From Paenibacillus donghaensis (GTDB lineage: Bacteria > Bacillota > Bacilli > Paenibacillales > Paenibacillaceae): a stretch of 64,000 nt of DNA. A model generated the notes under the pieces. That model had not been told where the DNA came from. It did not search any database and was given only the letters and a program-made list of their open reading frames with translations. Position numbers and translations under genes: made by a program. Position 1 is the first letter of the stretch; the number at the start of each line of letters is the position of its first letter. Below are positions 43,743 to 57,827 of the stretch, in pieces. The stretch lies in the NCBI RefSeq assembly GCF_002192415.1, contig NZ_CP021780.1, positions 6,200,001 to 6,264,000 of the forward strand, given 5' to 3'.

Positions 43743-43818
43743 TGGTGGAGGCTGAGGGGATCGAACCCCCGACCCTCTGCTTGTAAGGCAGATGCTCTCC
43801 CAGCTGAGCTAAGCCTCC
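43743..43818 (-). tRNA. tRNA-Val (TAC)
   Basis: Anticodon loop CTTACAA; CCA encoded. Confidence 0.95.
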
Positions 43819-43856
43819 ATATGTATGGTGACCCAAAAGGGACAAAACAGATAAAA

Positions 43857-43931
43857 TGGTGACCCGTATGGGATTCGAACCCATGTTACCTCCGTGAAAG
43901 GGAGGTGTCTTAACCCCTTGACCAACGGGCC
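43857..43931 (-). tRNA. tRNA-Glu (TTC)
   Basis: Anticodon loop CTTTCAC; CCA encoded. Confidence 0.95.
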
Positions 43932-43941
43932 TAAAAATTTG

Positions 43942-44017
43942 TGGAGCTCTCAACCGGATTCGAACCGGTGACCTCTTCCTTACCATGGAAGCACTCTACC
44001 TACTGAGCTATGAGAGC
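43942..44017 (-). tRNA. tRNA-Thr (GGT)
   Basis: Stem CTTCC/GGAAG with loop ATGGTAA; CCA encoded. Confidence 0.93.
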
Positions 44018-44018
44018 A

Positions 44019-44094
44019 TGGCTCCCCGAACAGGACTCGAACCTGTGACAACTCGATTAACAGTCGAGTGCTCTACCAACTGAGCTATCAGGGA
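44019..44094 (-). tRNA. tRNA-Asn (GTT)
   Basis: Anticodon loop CTGTTAA; CCA encoded. First tRNA after the 5S gene. Confidence 0.95.
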
Positions 44095-44100
44095 ATATCC

Positions 44101-44217
44101 GCTTGGCGGCGTCCTACTCTCCCAGGACCCTTCGGTCCAAGTACCATCGGCGCTGGAGGGCTTAACGGTCGTGTTCGGGATGGGTACGCGTGGAACCCCT
44201 CCGCTATCGCCACCAAA
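44101..44217 (-). rRNA. 5S ribosomal RNA, copy distal to 23S
   Basis: 117 nt starting TTTGGTGGCGATAGCG and ending ACGCCGCCAAGC. It differs from the second copy at 47866 in two places (ACGCGT/ACACGT, CCCTCC/TCCTCC). Confidence 0.95.
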
Positions 44218-44351
44218 CGGGTTTTTTCCGCTCGTGCTACTCCCCCGAATTCCTTCAGGAAAATAACCGACTACAGAAAAGACATGCAGCTTAAAATCTT
44301 TCAGGCTTAATCGCCTGAAAACTGAATCCGAAACAAATCTGCGTTTTAAGA

Positions 44352-47401
<3,050 letters not shown>

Positions 47402-47650
47402 AGCGCTACGATGTTTGGCTGATTTGCTCATCTTGTTTTGAATGCCGCTCGCGGATTGCTCCACTCACTAACACATTCAAAGCCAAAGGTCGCTTCATCA
47501 TCCAAAATCTTCGCTAGCAGCATCTAATGCACGTTCACTTGCTTACGCAAGCTTCAGTTAAAAGATGTTCTAAAACGCAAATTCGTTTCGGTATCCAGTT
47601 TTCAAGGATCAAGTTTACTATTCAAGACATAACAAATTGATGAAGTTTGT

Positions 47651-47726
47651 TGGTGGAGCCAAGCGGGATCGAACCGCTGACCTCCTGCTTGCAAGGCAGG
47701 CGCTCTCCCAGCTGAGCTATGGCCCC
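47651..47726 (-). tRNA. tRNA-Ala (TGC)
   Basis: Anticodon loop CTTGCAA; CCA encoded. In the spacer just upstream of 23S. Confidence 0.96.
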
Positions 47727-47748
47727 ATAATAGGATATGAAGTTGAAA

Positions 47749-47825
<77 letters not shown>

Positions 47826-47865
47826 TTATTCATATCAATGACGCTTATGAAATTCATAAGTGTGC

Positions 47866-47982
47866 GCTTGGCGGCGTCCTACTCTCCCAGGACCCTTCGG
47901 TCCAAGTACCATCGGCGCTGGAGGACTTAACGGTCGTGTTCGGGATGGGTACGTGTGGAACCCCTCCGCTATCGCCACCAAA
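47866..47982 (-). rRNA. 5S ribosomal RNA between 16S and tRNA-Ile
   Basis: Complete 117-nt 5S gene, near-identical to the one after 23S. Its place between 16S and the spacer tRNAs is unusual; the normal order has 5S only after 23S. Confidence 0.95.
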
Positions 47983-48101
47983 CGCATACGAAAGAGACTT
48001 GCTCTTTCAAAACTGAACACGAGTGAGTGTGTTGAACCCGAAGGTTCTATAGAAGCTTACGCTTCTGTTCGAATGTTTCCGTCTCAGGAAACGATTCTCC
48101 A

Positions 48102-49662
<1,561 letters not shown>

Positions 49663-49879
49663 GGTTTTATCGGATACATCCGATAAAGTATTGAAAAGAG
49701 CGATATGCTCATTTTGAAACATCTGACGAGAATTTGCATTCTCTACCGACAAGCTTCACTTGCGTGAAACTCATCTTCTTTTGGATTTTACTTTCGCAAA
49801 ATCCCACTCACTCGTTGTTCAGTTTTCAAAGATCAATGTCTCATTTGCTTCATCGTCGCTTGTCAGCGGCGACCTTTAT

Positions 49880-49909
49880 AATATATCATAGCACCAGGCT
49901 GTTTGGCAA
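49880..49909 (-). promoter_or_regulatory. rRNA promoter P2
   Basis: Minus strand TTGCCA (49909-49904), 18 nt, TATATT (49885-49880). About 220 nt upstream of 16S. Confidence 0.7.
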
Positions 49910-49988
49910 GCTTTTTTTGAAAAATGTTCTTTTCAACATTTCTTGCTTTCCAGCCGCCTTTTTCACATTCAAAAGGAGCGCGAGATAT

Positions 49989-50018
49989 AATGTATCACAG
50001 CAGCTCCTTTATAGTCAA
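49989..50018 (-). promoter_or_regulatory. rRNA promoter P1
   Basis: Minus strand TTGACT (50018-50013), 18 nt, TACATT (49994-49989). Tandem with P2, as usual for rRNA operons. Confidence 0.65.
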
Positions 50019-50075
50019 CCTATTTTATTAATTAATCAAAAACGGTAATTTTTCACCATAGCATTCATTGGTTAC

Positions 50076-50306
50076 TTAATGTTTGAACTGGGATGAACGT
50101 CCGCCCCATGCGTACTTGGACAACTCTTTCTGAGGAGCAAACCTCGCATACATCCGGAAGACCGTTTTATATCGATTGGCAATGGCATGCCTAATATTCT
50201 GGTCCAAGCGCTGATCGCTCAAGTCTAACAGCATCTCATCAAGCTCTTTACGTAAGACATAGTCCAGCTCCTTGCACTCCTTCTCATTAAACAGCATTCC
50301 GAGCAT
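50076..50306 (-). CDS. small conserved-looking hypothetical protein
   Basis: 76 residues, charged and helical (NEKECKELDYVLRKELDEML), ending in an Arg/Gly segment. No family recognised. GAAGGAGG lies 8 nt upstream. It sits just before the rRNA promoters. The 240 bases to the next gene upstream hold nothing recognised. Confidence 0.65.
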   Translation of the reverse strand: MLGMLFNEKECKELDYVLRKELDEMLLDLSDQRLDQNIRHAIANRYKTVFRMYARFAPQKELSKYAWGGRSSQFKH

Positions 50307-50547
50307 AGGCTTGACCTCCTTCGTGAATTCAAAATAGCATCATTCTCAACTGCCGGCTCTTGTGCGAAGAAGCGGTCCATCAGATGGAAAAGCCGATTAT
50401 ACATCCACTTACACTAGATTAACCGGAGGATCTAATCCGTAACCATAATTATGATAAATTTCCTATATGGTTCAGAACGCTTTATTTCCGCACATTCATC
50501 TGACTCCGGGTAATATGCTCTAATGTTATGCTCTATTTCGTCCCATT

Positions 50548-51159
50548 TTATGAAAGCAGCGCAAATGTTAATGTACTTTCTATCACGGCGGCCACAAACA
50601 GCAGAATGATCGTCCAGAAGGAAGCCGTTAAGGTCTGGCGCATAAAGATGGACCAGCCGACGCTTCGGCTCTCCTTCTCGGAGGTTCTATTGAACATACT
50701 GCTGAACACTTTGGCGCCAAAATGCAGTCCGAATGCACAGGCAATAATAATTGCCGGAATTTCTATAATTCCATGCGGCAGCAGCCCTTTGACAATCAGC
50801 GTGAACAAGTCCTGTCCCTGCTGTGCTGAGATATGAATCAGATAGCCTATAACCGCTCCGTTAATCAGCAGGAACAAAGCCGGCAGAATGCCAAACAATG
50901 CCCCGAGGAAGATAATAACTACCCCCTTGATTACATTATTCCAGAAAATAAATACAAAAAAGCTCCATTGCGGATTCTCCGAATCCTTAAGTTTGGTGCT
51001 GATCTCGCCCAATCCCTCCAGCTGCTGCAGCAGGATCTTCTCCAACGTACTGGTGCCAAACCAGCCGGCAATGCCGCCAACCACGAACAACACTATAGAA
51101 ATCAGCAATGCGGTGCGGATCGTTCTTATATCTCTGAGAAATGTAAAAAAAGATAACAT
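50548..51159 (-). CDS. spoIIM: stage II sporulation protein M-like membrane protein
   Basis: 203 residues with five or six membrane helices and the family sequence FWNNVIKGVVIIFLGALFGI, then LLPHGIIEIPAIIIA. SpoIIM is the scaffold of the DMP complex that drives septal wall thinning during engulfment. It is divergent from pdaB with a 135-base gap. Other DUF95 proteins look alike, so the exact sporulation role is inferred. Confidence 0.85.
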   Translation of the reverse strand: MLSFFTFLRDIRTIRTALLISIVLFVVGGIAGWFGTSTLEKILLQQLEGLGEISTKLKDSENPQWSFFVFIFWNNVIKGVVIIFLGALFGILPALFLLINGAVIGYLIHISAQQGQDLFTLIVKGLLPHGIIEIPAIIIACAFGLHFGAKVFSSMFNRTSEKESRSVGWSIFMRQTLTASFWTIILLFVAAVIESTLTFALLS

Positions 51160-51224
51160 AATTACCTCCTGAATTAGTTATAGGTCCTGTATCGGCTTTT
51201 AGTAATTTTCACTCCCAACCGGGG

Positions 51225-51252
51225 TCATAACCGGAAGGTACGAGCATACATT
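51225..51252 (+). promoter_or_regulatory. candidate SigE promoter of pdaB
   Basis: TCATAA at 51225-51230, 14 nt, CATACATT at 51245-51252, which fits the mother-cell SigE consensus (-10 CATACANT). The start of pdaB follows about 40 nt later. Confidence 0.5.
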
Positions 51253-51294
51253 TAAAACAAACAAGTATGTATGGGAGAGGAGCGCTGCTATTTT

Positions 51295-52098
51295 ATGAAT
51301 TCTTTTTATGTATTCAGCGGCAAAAAGATAAAACGGTTCATCTACATCTGTGCCGCTGCGCTGCTGGCTGCCGGGATCGTCTATGTTGAGAGGGGCAATA
51401 TTACCGTATTCTCGGAATCTGCTCCGTCCGCTATTTACAGTGTACCGACAGAAAAGAAGCTGATCGCCCTGACTTTTGATATCAGCTGGGGGGAGAAACG
51501 GCCTGAGCCGATATTGAAGGTGCTGGAGGACAAAAAAGTGGATAAAGCTACCTTCTTCCTGTCTTCTCCATGGAGCAAGACTCACCCCGAAATCGTAACC
51601 AGCATTAAACAGTCAGGCTTCGAGATCGGCAGCCATGGCCATAAGCATGTTAACTACAGCGCGCTGAGCAGTGAAGAAATACGCACCCAGATCTCGACTG
51701 CACACAACGTATTAACTGAATTAACCGGAACTGCACCCAATTTGATTCGGATGCCCAACGGTGATTTTGACAAAAGAGTACTTCAGGTGGCCAGTGACCT
51801 CGGCTATAAAGTGATTCAGTGGGATACTGATTCACTCGACTGGAAGAACATCGGAGTCGACAATATCGTCAAACGTGTAACCACCAAGGCTCATCCCGGA
51901 GATATCGTGCTTATGCATGCCAGCGACTCCTGCAAGCAGACCCATGAAGCCCTCCCGCTCATTATTGATGAGCTGCGAAGACAAGGATATGAATTCGTCA
52001 CCGTCTCTGAGCTGATCAGCCAGAGCAGCACCGAAGGCAAGGAAGTCCGCGATTCTGCCTGGCTGGATGATAGCCTGGAGGATGCCGCAGGTATGTAA
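51295..52098 (+). CDS. pdaB: polysaccharide deacetylase PdaB-like, sporulation
   Basis: 267 residues. N-terminal membrane anchor (about 14-30), then a NodB deacetylase fold: LTFDISWGEKRPEPIL, IGSHGHKHVNY, RMPNGDFDKRV, and VIQWDTDSLDW. The usual TFDD metal site reads TFDIS, as in PdaB. It acts on spore peptidoglycan and keeps the spore stable late in sporulation. The ATG at 51295 is chosen because the ribosome binding site GAGAGGAG lies inside any longer reading. Confidence 0.88.
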   Translation: MNSFYVFSGKKIKRFIYICAAALLAAGIVYVERGNITVFSESAPSAIYSVPTEKKLIALTFDISWGEKRPEPILKVLEDKKVDKATFFLSSPWSKTHPEIVTSIKQSGFEIGSHGHKHVNYSALSSEEIRTQISTAHNVLTELTGTAPNLIRMPNGDFDKRVLQVASDLGYKVIQWDTDSLDWKNIGVDNIVKRVTTKAHPGDIVLMHASDSCKQTHEALPLIIDELRRQGYEFVTVSELISQSSTEGKEVRDSAWLDDSLEDAAGM

Positions 52099-52110
52099 CC
52101 GTCCCCTATG

Positions 52111-52144
52111 GGCCGCAGTGATCCATTCGCTGCGGTCCTCTTTT
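52111..52144 (+). terminator. pdaB terminator
   Basis: GGCCGCAG ... CTGCGGTC stem followed by CTCTTTTCG, 12 nt after the pdaB stop. Confidence 0.75.
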
Positions 52145-52152
52145 CGTGAGTA

Positions 52153-52974
52153 TTAATGGCGCGGCGAAATAAGCTCAGAGATATCGGGCGTTGGCGTGTT
52201 TAGCTTCGGATATCTCAAATCCAGTTTCTCCAGCGTCTTGACAACGATATCCAGAGCCAGGTAGTTGCGGTACCAGCGGTGATTGGCCGGAATCCAGAAC
52301 CAGGGGGTCTGCTCTGTGGAACTTTCTTTGAACACTTCTTCGTACGCTTCCTGGTAATTGTCCCAATATTCGCGCTCCTGCAGATCACTGGCATCAAACT
52401 TCCAGTGCTTCTTTGGATCTTCGAGCCGCTCCTGGATCTTTTCCAGCTGCTTTTCTTTGGATATATGCAAAAACAGTTTGATTATAGTTGTCCCTTCCTC
52501 CACGAGCATTTCTTCAAATTGACGGATATAACGGAAACGGTGCTTAGCATCCTCTTTGCTTAAGCTGCCATGCACACGCGGTACGAGGACATCTTCATAG
52601 TGGGAACGGTTGAAAGCGGAAATATAACCCTTGGGCGGGGTCTTCTGATGCACTCTCCACAGAAAATCATGCGCCTCTTCCTCCAGCGAAGGTTTCTTGA
52701 AGCTAGTCACAATAAAGCCCTGCGGATTAATTCCGGAGAAAATATGCTTAACCGTTCCATCCTTGCCGCTGGAATCCATGCCTTGCAGAATCACGAGCAG
52801 GGAATGTTTTTTCTGAGCGAACAGAATATCCTGCAGCTCGGCCAGCCGCTTCTTCAGCTTCGCTGTAGCTGCTTCGGCTTCCTTTTTCGTTTTGAAGTCA
52901 CCTGTTTCATTCGCATCCAGCTTGCTTAACCGGATTTCCTTGGTGTCTTTTATCATATATCGGTTGATGTTCAT
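52153..52974 (-). CDS. polyphosphate kinase 2 family protein
   Basis: 273 residues. PPK2 enzymes move phosphate between polyphosphate and nucleotides. Walker A GMDSSGKDG (about 70-78), the lid-side NRSHYEDVLVPRVHG and the WDNYQEAYEEVF helix are all present. Start at 52974 behind GGGAGGGG; the 15 codons before are not credible. Single gene between pdaB and kbaA. Whether it phosphorylates NDP or NMP cannot be read by eye. Confidence 0.9.
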   Translation of the reverse strand: MNINRYMIKDTKEIRLSKLDANETGDFKTKKEAEAATAKLKKRLAELQDILFAQKKHSLLVILQGMDSSGKDGTVKHIFSGINPQGFIVTSFKKPSLEEEAHDFLWRVHQKTPPKGYISAFNRSHYEDVLVPRVHGSLSKEDAKHRFRYIRQFEEMLVEEGTTIIKLFLHISKEKQLEKIQERLEDPKKHWKFDASDLQEREYWDNYQEAYEEVFKESSTEQTPWFWIPANHRWYRNYLALDIVVKTLEKLDLRYPKLNTPTPDISELISPRH

Positions 52975-53086
52975 ATATTCCCCTCCCGGTGTTTTATTGA
53001 GCATTTCCAGACATCTCATGAGCAGACAATCGTTTTATAACTTTAACCCTTTCGTCTTCATTTTAATCTCAAAATTGCTGAGGATG

Positions 53087-53124
53087 CAAAAACCCCGTGC
53101 TTCTGGCTGCCAGAGGTACGGGGT
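53087..53124 (-). terminator. kbaA terminator
   Basis: ACCCCGTAC/GTGCGGGGT-type stem with a 15-nt loop and TTTTT on the minus strand, 10 nt after the kbaA stop. Confidence 0.8.
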
Positions 53125-53134
53125 CTATTGCTGA

Positions 53135-53743
53135 TTAGGACGGATTAAGGACAGGTTTGCTCAGCACGCGGTGCAGGATCAGAATCTGGTATGCATTGCA
53201 GAGCAGCAGCGGAACCACAATAAATACAGTGGCACTGCCCACACCAATCTGCAGCACGCCGATAATTTCCACAATGGAAATGGCCGTCATGAAGAAGAAG
53301 GTAGGGACAAACGCTGTATCATTGGTGCTGCGGACTTTCCAGTAGGACACGATAATGGCAAATACGAGCAGACAAAGCCCGAGGATCAGATCAGGTGCAG
53401 CTGCTCTTTCCTTTCCCAGAGCCTGACGCAGAAACATCAGCTCCAGCAAGGCCAGCAGGGCCAAAGCCAGCTGGATGTAACGCCAGACCTTTCGCGGGAA
53501 CACACCGCTGCCTGTGTAGTTGAGAATCATGTACGCGAAGAAACCAAGCTGGGCATATACACTGACAAGCACTCCATAACCTAGCAAAATAAGCGGATAG
53601 ATGATGAAATCAGCCGTGCTTTTGAAATTGATTCTGCCATTCACCAGTTGCAGCGCGAGCCCCGCAATCAAAGCCCCACCTGCACCGATAAGCAGCGTAG
53701 TCCAGAATAGGTAAAACCACCTGTTGAGTCTCAGTCCCTTCAC
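53135..53743 (-). CDS. kbaA: KinB-signalling pathway activation protein KbaA
   Basis: 202 residues, six membrane helices, starting near MKGLRLNRWFYLFWTTLL with the family word YVLVSVYAQLGFFAYM-like in helix three. KbaA activates the KinB kinase that feeds the sporulation phosphorelay. The start is a GTG next to GGGGG and is not certain. It is divergent from gerD, in the neighbourhood kbaA-gerD-salA-cwlD known from Bacillus. Confidence 0.85.
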   Translation of the reverse strand: MKGLRLNRWFYLFWTTLLIGAGGALIAGLALQLVNGRINFKSTADFIIYPLILLGYGVLVSVYAQLGFFAYMILNYTGSGVFPRKVWRYIQLALALLALLELMFLRQALGKERAAAPDLILGLCLLVFAIIVSYWKVRSTNDTAFVPTFFFMTAISIVEIIGVLQIGVGSATVFIVVPLLLCNAYQILILHRVLSKPVLNPS

Positions 53744-53859
53744 CCCCAGTGTCAGATTTATTTTACCAAGGTTACCGACAAAAGACCATTAAGCAAAGAA
53801 CATAATTGCACAGCCTTGCGGCATACTACCTACAGGAATCCTAAAAGGAGGCAACGCCA

Positions 53860-54522
53860 ATGAAATGGAGGATGTTGTGGTCTGCAGGTATTGCCATAAG
53901 CTGTGTGATGGCCTTGACAGCCTGCGGAGGTGAACAAAGCAGTTCTTCTTCCGGCCAAGGCGGCTACAAGGAAATGAAGACCATGGTTGTAGATATATTG
54001 AAGAGTGATGACGGCCGCAAAGCGGTAGAGGAAGCCTTGTCGGGCAGCGAAAGCGGAGCTACCGGCTCTGGCCTATCCATGAAAATGATGCCGCTGCAGA
54101 CCAATGCAGAAATCAGGGTCGCCGTGAAGGACACACTTACGTCTCCGGAATATCAGAAGGAAATCGAGAAAATCATGACCGATCCGAAATTCGCCGGAGA
54201 TTTCGCCAAAGCGGTCAACTCCCAAAGCAAAGAGCTTCACCTGCAGCTGATCAAGGATCCTTCTTACCAGAAATCCGTCGGAGAAATCATGAAATCGCCG
54301 GAAATGACTAAAATGTTCCTGGATCTTACAAAAACAGCTGATTATCGCAAGCAGACCATGACCATCATGCAGGAGGCTATGCAGAACCCTTTATTCCGCA
54401 TGGAGGTACTAAACTTGCTCAAAACGGTGGTGCAGGAAGAGCTGCAGCCCAAGGTTGAGAAAAAAGGTGAAAAAGGAAAATCAGGTGGGGAACAAAGCGG
54501 CAGCGAGGATTCATCTTCATAA
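53860..54522 (+). CDS. gerD: spore germination lipoprotein GerD
   Basis: 220 residues. A lipoprotein signal peptide ends in LTAC (Cys22). A helical core follows (about 35-185: TMVVDILKSDDGRKAVEEAL, LTSPEYQKEIEKIM, KDPSYQKSVGEIMKSPEM), then a lysine/glycine/serine-rich tail. GerD is needed to cluster germinant receptors in the spore inner membrane. AAAAGGAGG lies 8 nt before the ATG. Confidence 0.93.
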   Translation: MKWRMLWSAGIAISCVMALTACGGEQSSSSSGQGGYKEMKTMVVDILKSDDGRKAVEEALSGSESGATGSGLSMKMMPLQTNAEIRVAVKDTLTSPEYQKEIEKIMTDPKFAGDFAKAVNSQSKELHLQLIKDPSYQKSVGEIMKSPEMTKMFLDLTKTADYRKQTMTIMQEAMQNPLFRMEVLNLLKTVVQEELQPKVEKKGEKGKSGGEQSGSEDSSS

Positions 54523-54532
54523 ACTTTATCCA

Positions 54533-54570
54533 AAAGAGACCTAGTCCGTATTGTCCGGACAGGTCTCTTT
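54533..54570. terminator. shared terminator of gerD and salA
   Basis: Perfect AAAGAGACCT/AGGTCTCTTT stem between the convergent gerD and salA; the plus strand continues TTTCTCTTT. Confidence 0.8.
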
Positions 54571-54585
54571 CTCTTTATCCTTCTG

Positions 54586-55695
54586 CTACTGCTCATGCTT
54601 GGCAATCAGCTTGTCCGCCACTTCAGCAAATATCTGCGCAGTTGCTGTTTCCTCCTTGTAGACGGAAGGAGAGAAGTCAGGCTCCGAAATATGGTTGTCC
54701 GGGGCGCCAAGCGGCACCTGCGCCAGCAGCTCTGTATGCAGGGTTTCCGCTAGCCTGCCGCCGCCGCCGCGCCCGAAGATATAATCCCTTTTGCCGCAGC
54801 CAGAGCATTCGTAATACGCCATATTCTCGATGACTCCCAGAATCTCATGATCCGTCTGCAACGCCATAGAGCCCGCCCTGGCCGCCACAAACGCCGCTGT
54901 AGCATGAGGGGTGGTTACAATAATCTCTTTGCTGTGCGGCAGCATCTGATGGACGTCAAGTGCCACATCGCCTGTGCCGGGCGGCAGGTCAAGCAGCATA
55001 TAATCAAGCTCTCCCCAGCTCACATCATTGAAGAACTGGCGCAGCATCTTGCCCAGCATCGGTCCGCGCCAGATTACAGGGCTGTTCTCACGTATGAAGA
55101 AGCCCATGGACATGACTTTTACTCCAAACCGTTCCACCGGAATAATAGTCCCGTCCTCCACGATCGGCCCCTCTTCGATGCCCATCATATCAGGAATACT
55201 GAACCCGTAGATATCCGCGTCGATCAGACCTACCTTTTTACCTTTGCGGGCAAGCGCAACAGCCAGATTTACCGTTACCGTAGATTTCCCTACGCCGCCT
55301 TTGCCGGAGGCCACCGCTATAAAGTTCACCCCGGAGTTCTCCCCGATCAGCTTATGCCCTTCAAGCCCTGCTGCATGCCCTTTCAATTTGCCGGGCTCAT
55401 CAGCCTGCGGCTCCTGTTCGGCGTTCTCTCCGCGGATCTGGGAGCGCTCATAGTCGGTCGCATCACGCAGCCGGATATGCACACTGCCGGCACCGCCCTC
55501 TTCAAGCACACCGCGTACCCGCTGCTCGAGCTCCATTCGGCTCTGCTCCTGAGCGTCCAGGCAGACAATGGATAAGGAGACGCGCTCCTCCTTGATCATA
55601 ATGTCACGTATTAACTGTAATTCAATTAGGCTTTTTCCGGATTCCGGGTCCTTGATCGGCTGTAGCAATTCAACAATTTGTTCCCTCGTCAGCAT
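54586..55695 (-). CDS. salA: Mrp/ApbC-family P-loop ATPase (SalA)
   Basis: 369 residues. N-terminal MIP18-like domain (1 to about 85), a charged linker, then the Mrp ATPase: Walker A GKGGVGKS, switch DADIYGFSIPDMMG, DLPPGTGDVALD, and CxxC in YYECSGCG. This family binds Fe-S clusters; in Bacillus it also acts as the regulator SalA. Start at 55695, with AGAGGTG upstream. Position between gerD and cwlD matches Bacillus. Confidence 0.92.
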   Translation of the reverse strand: MLTREQIVELLQPIKDPESGKSLIELQLIRDIMIKEERVSLSIVCLDAQEQSRMELEQRVRGVLEEGGAGSVHIRLRDATDYERSQIRGENAEQEPQADEPGKLKGHAAGLEGHKLIGENSGVNFIAVASGKGGVGKSTVTVNLAVALARKGKKVGLIDADIYGFSIPDMMGIEEGPIVEDGTIIPVERFGVKVMSMGFFIRENSPVIWRGPMLGKMLRQFFNDVSWGELDYMLLDLPPGTGDVALDVHQMLPHSKEIIVTTPHATAAFVAARAGSMALQTDHEILGVIENMAYYECSGCGKRDYIFGRGGGGRLAETLHTELLAQVPLGAPDNHISEPDFSPSVYKEETATAQIFAEVADKLIAKHEQ

Positions 55696-55757
55696 GGAAA
55701 GCACCTCTGTTTTCTTCCCGGATACAGATAGCCCCGGTATTTTTGTCTATTATAACA

Positions 55758-56531
55758 TTACCTTTCTGCGGAAGAGTAGTCCTTGGGCGCACCCTCTGAA
55801 GCATAGCGGAGAATGCCGCGGTAAATGCTGGTCGCCACCTTGCGCTGATAGATATCGCTGCCCAGCAGCAGGGACTCCTCAGGATTGGACAAGAAACCAA
55901 CCTCTACCAGCACAGACGGTATTCTAAGCGCCTTCAGCAAATATACGGTATTCACAGTTTTGGCCACACGTTCCGTATTCTCCAGTGTAACTCGAAGCTC
56001 ATCCTGTATAAATTCAGCTATGGCTTTATTATCTCCATGATTAGGGTAGTAGAAGGTCTGCGCGCCGCTCCAGCGTCCGGAAGGAATGCTGTTCATATGC
56101 ACGCTTATAAAAAGGTCCGCATCCTTCTCCTCAATGCTTCTCACTCTTTGCTTCAGATCTTCTGTCTTGCGTCTGGCATATCCCTTGGTCTCATCCTGGG
56201 CCAGGTCATAATCCCCTTCACGGGTCATGACCACAATGGCTCCGGCCTGCTGCAGGTAATCACGCAAATAGAGCGTCACTGCCAGATTGATGTCCTTCTC
56301 GATCAGCCCGTCCCGGCTGACCGCCCCCCCGTCCGGCCCTCCATGGCCGGCATCCAGCGCGATGACCTTGCCTGACAGGGGCAGACTCCAGTAATTCACT
56401 GTTCTGGCTGTGGGCATATCATAGGCAATAATACCGATCATTAAAGCCAGCAGAAGCATGCCGAACACCCCTTTTTTGATGCTGCTCCATGAGATCCAGA
56501 CCGAGACTTTACTGTGCTTTCGGCCAGACAT
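55758..56531 (-). CDS. cwlD: N-acetylmuramoyl-L-alanine amidase CwlD
   Basis: 257 residues. One N-terminal membrane helix (about 23-40), then an Amidase_3 domain with zinc ligands in LDAGHGGPDGGA, the glutamate in GLIEKDINL and SVHMNSIP, and a C-terminal VEVGFLSNPEE. CwlD makes muramic-lactam in the spore cortex. ATG 56531 is preceded by GAGGGGG, which lies inside the arm of a long hairpin. Confidence 0.93.
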   Translation of the reverse strand: MSGRKHSKVSVWISWSSIKKGVFGMLLLALMIGIIAYDMPTARTVNYWSLPLSGKVIALDAGHGGPDGGAVSRDGLIEKDINLAVTLYLRDYLQQAGAIVVMTREGDYDLAQDETKGYARRKTEDLKQRVRSIEEKDADLFISVHMNSIPSGRWSGAQTFYYPNHGDNKAIAEFIQDELRVTLENTERVAKTVNTVYLLKALRIPSVLVEVGFLSNPEESLLLGSDIYQRKVATSIYRGILRYASEGAPKDYSSAER

Positions 56532-56537
56532 AACAAA

Positions 56538-56587
56538 GACCCCCTCGTCCCGATAGATTCTACTCATCTATATGGGACAAGAGGGTC
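56538..56587 (-). terminator. long hairpin covering the cwlD ribosome binding site
   Basis: Arms of 20-21 bases (56567-56587 and 56538-56557) with a 9-nt loop; one bulge. On the minus strand it is followed by TTTGTT and then by the cwlD ATG. It lies about 30 nt after the sat stop, so it can end sat transcripts; it also hides GAGGGGG of cwlD. Confidence 0.75.
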
Positions 56588-56615
56588 AAATAGTACCCGC
56601 TCCTGTATTATTGGA

Positions 56616-57788
56616 CTATTGGACAGCCGCTTCCTGCGACATCCCTTCAATCAGCACCTCAGCTACCTCTGGACGCGTAAATTCCGGCGGCGGACACTGT
56701 CCGTCACGAAGCAGCGCGCGCACCTTGGTGCCCGACAGCGCCATATGATGTTCGCTTCCGTGCGGACAGGTTTTGTTGGAGGCCATGCTGCCGCATTTGG
56801 TGCAGAAGAAGCTGTGTTCAAAGAATAAAGGAGTAATGCCCAGTTCTTCCGCTGTAAAATTGGAGAAAATCTCCTGCGCCTCATAGGTACCGTAATAATC
56901 TCCCACCCCGGCATGGTCGCGGCCGACAATAAAGTGGGTACAGCCGTAATTCTTCCGCACCATCGCATGGAATATAGCCTCTCGGGGACCTGCATATCTC
57001 ATTGCTGCCGGAAAAACGCCCAGGAAGGTACGATCCTTCGGGTAGTAGTTCTCTAATAAAACAAGGTAGCTCTTCATCCGCACATTGGCTGGGACATCAT
57101 CCGATTTGGTCTCACCGACAAGCGGATTGAGGAAAAGGGCGTCTACAACCTCCATAGCACACTTCTGGATGTATTCATGAGCACGATGGACCGGATTGCG
57201 CGTCTGGAAGCCCACAACGGTTCTCCAGCCCTTGTCTGCAAAGATCTGGCGTGTCACCGCCGGGTCATAATAGAATTCCGAGAATTTCTCTGGCTGCGGC
57301 CGATTAAGCACAGTAATGGAGCCGCCCACATAAGTTGCCGGACGCGCCATCAGCTTGCTGACACCTGGATGGGCCGGATCAAGTGTTTTGAATACATTTT
57401 GTGCTTCCAGAGCTTGATCAACCTCATAGATGCTCTCGATATCCAGCAGTCCGTAGATTACACCATCCTCTTCACCTGTAAGAGACATGCGGTCACCCAC
57501 AGATAACAGAGCACGCTGCTCTTCTCCAATAGCCAGTGTAATCGGGATACTCCATACCGTGCCATCGGCAAGACGCATATTCTTCACCACAGAGTGGTAG
57601 TCTGCTTCGTTCAGGAATCCGGTAAGCGGCGAGAACGCGCCTACAGCAATCAGATCAAGATCAGACAAAGTCCAGGTATTCAAAGGAATCACAGGATATT
57701 CAAGGGCATCCTGCAGCAGTTTCGCTCTCTGCTCACCCTCCACTATACGCTGAACCAGTGTTCCGCCATGCGGAAGTATTGAAGTCAT
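56616..57788 (-). CDS. sat: sulfate adenylyltransferase
   Basis: 390 residues. Activates sulfate with ATP to APS. Single-polypeptide ATP sulfurylase type with [11 protein letters not shown] (the HxxH site), GRDHAGVG, and a zinc-binding-like [18 protein letters not shown] near the end. No APS kinase domain is fused. It follows cysH by 39 bases in one operon. Confidence 0.96.
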   Translation of the reverse strand: MTSILPHGGTLVQRIVEGEQRAKLLQDALEYPVIPLNTWTLSDLDLIAVGAFSPLTGFLNEADYHSVVKNMRLADGTVWSIPITLAIGEEQRALLSVGDRMSLTGEEDGVIYGLLDIESIYEVDQALEAQNVFKTLDPAHPGVSKLMARPATYVGGSITVLNRPQPEKFSEFYYDPAVTRQIFADKGWRTVVGFQTRNPVHRAHEYIQKCAMEVVDALFLNPLVGETKSDDVPANVRMKSYLVLLENYYPKDRTFLGVFPAAMRYAGPREAIFHAMVRKNYGCTHFIVGRDHAGVGDYYGTYEAQEIFSNFTAEELGITPLFFEHSFFCTKCGSMASNKTCPHGSEHHMALSGTKVRALLRDGQCPPPEFTRPEVAEVLIEGMSQEAAVQ

Positions 57789-57827
57789 CTCATACTCTCC
57801 TTCTGTGTTGGTATTACAGAACCAAGC

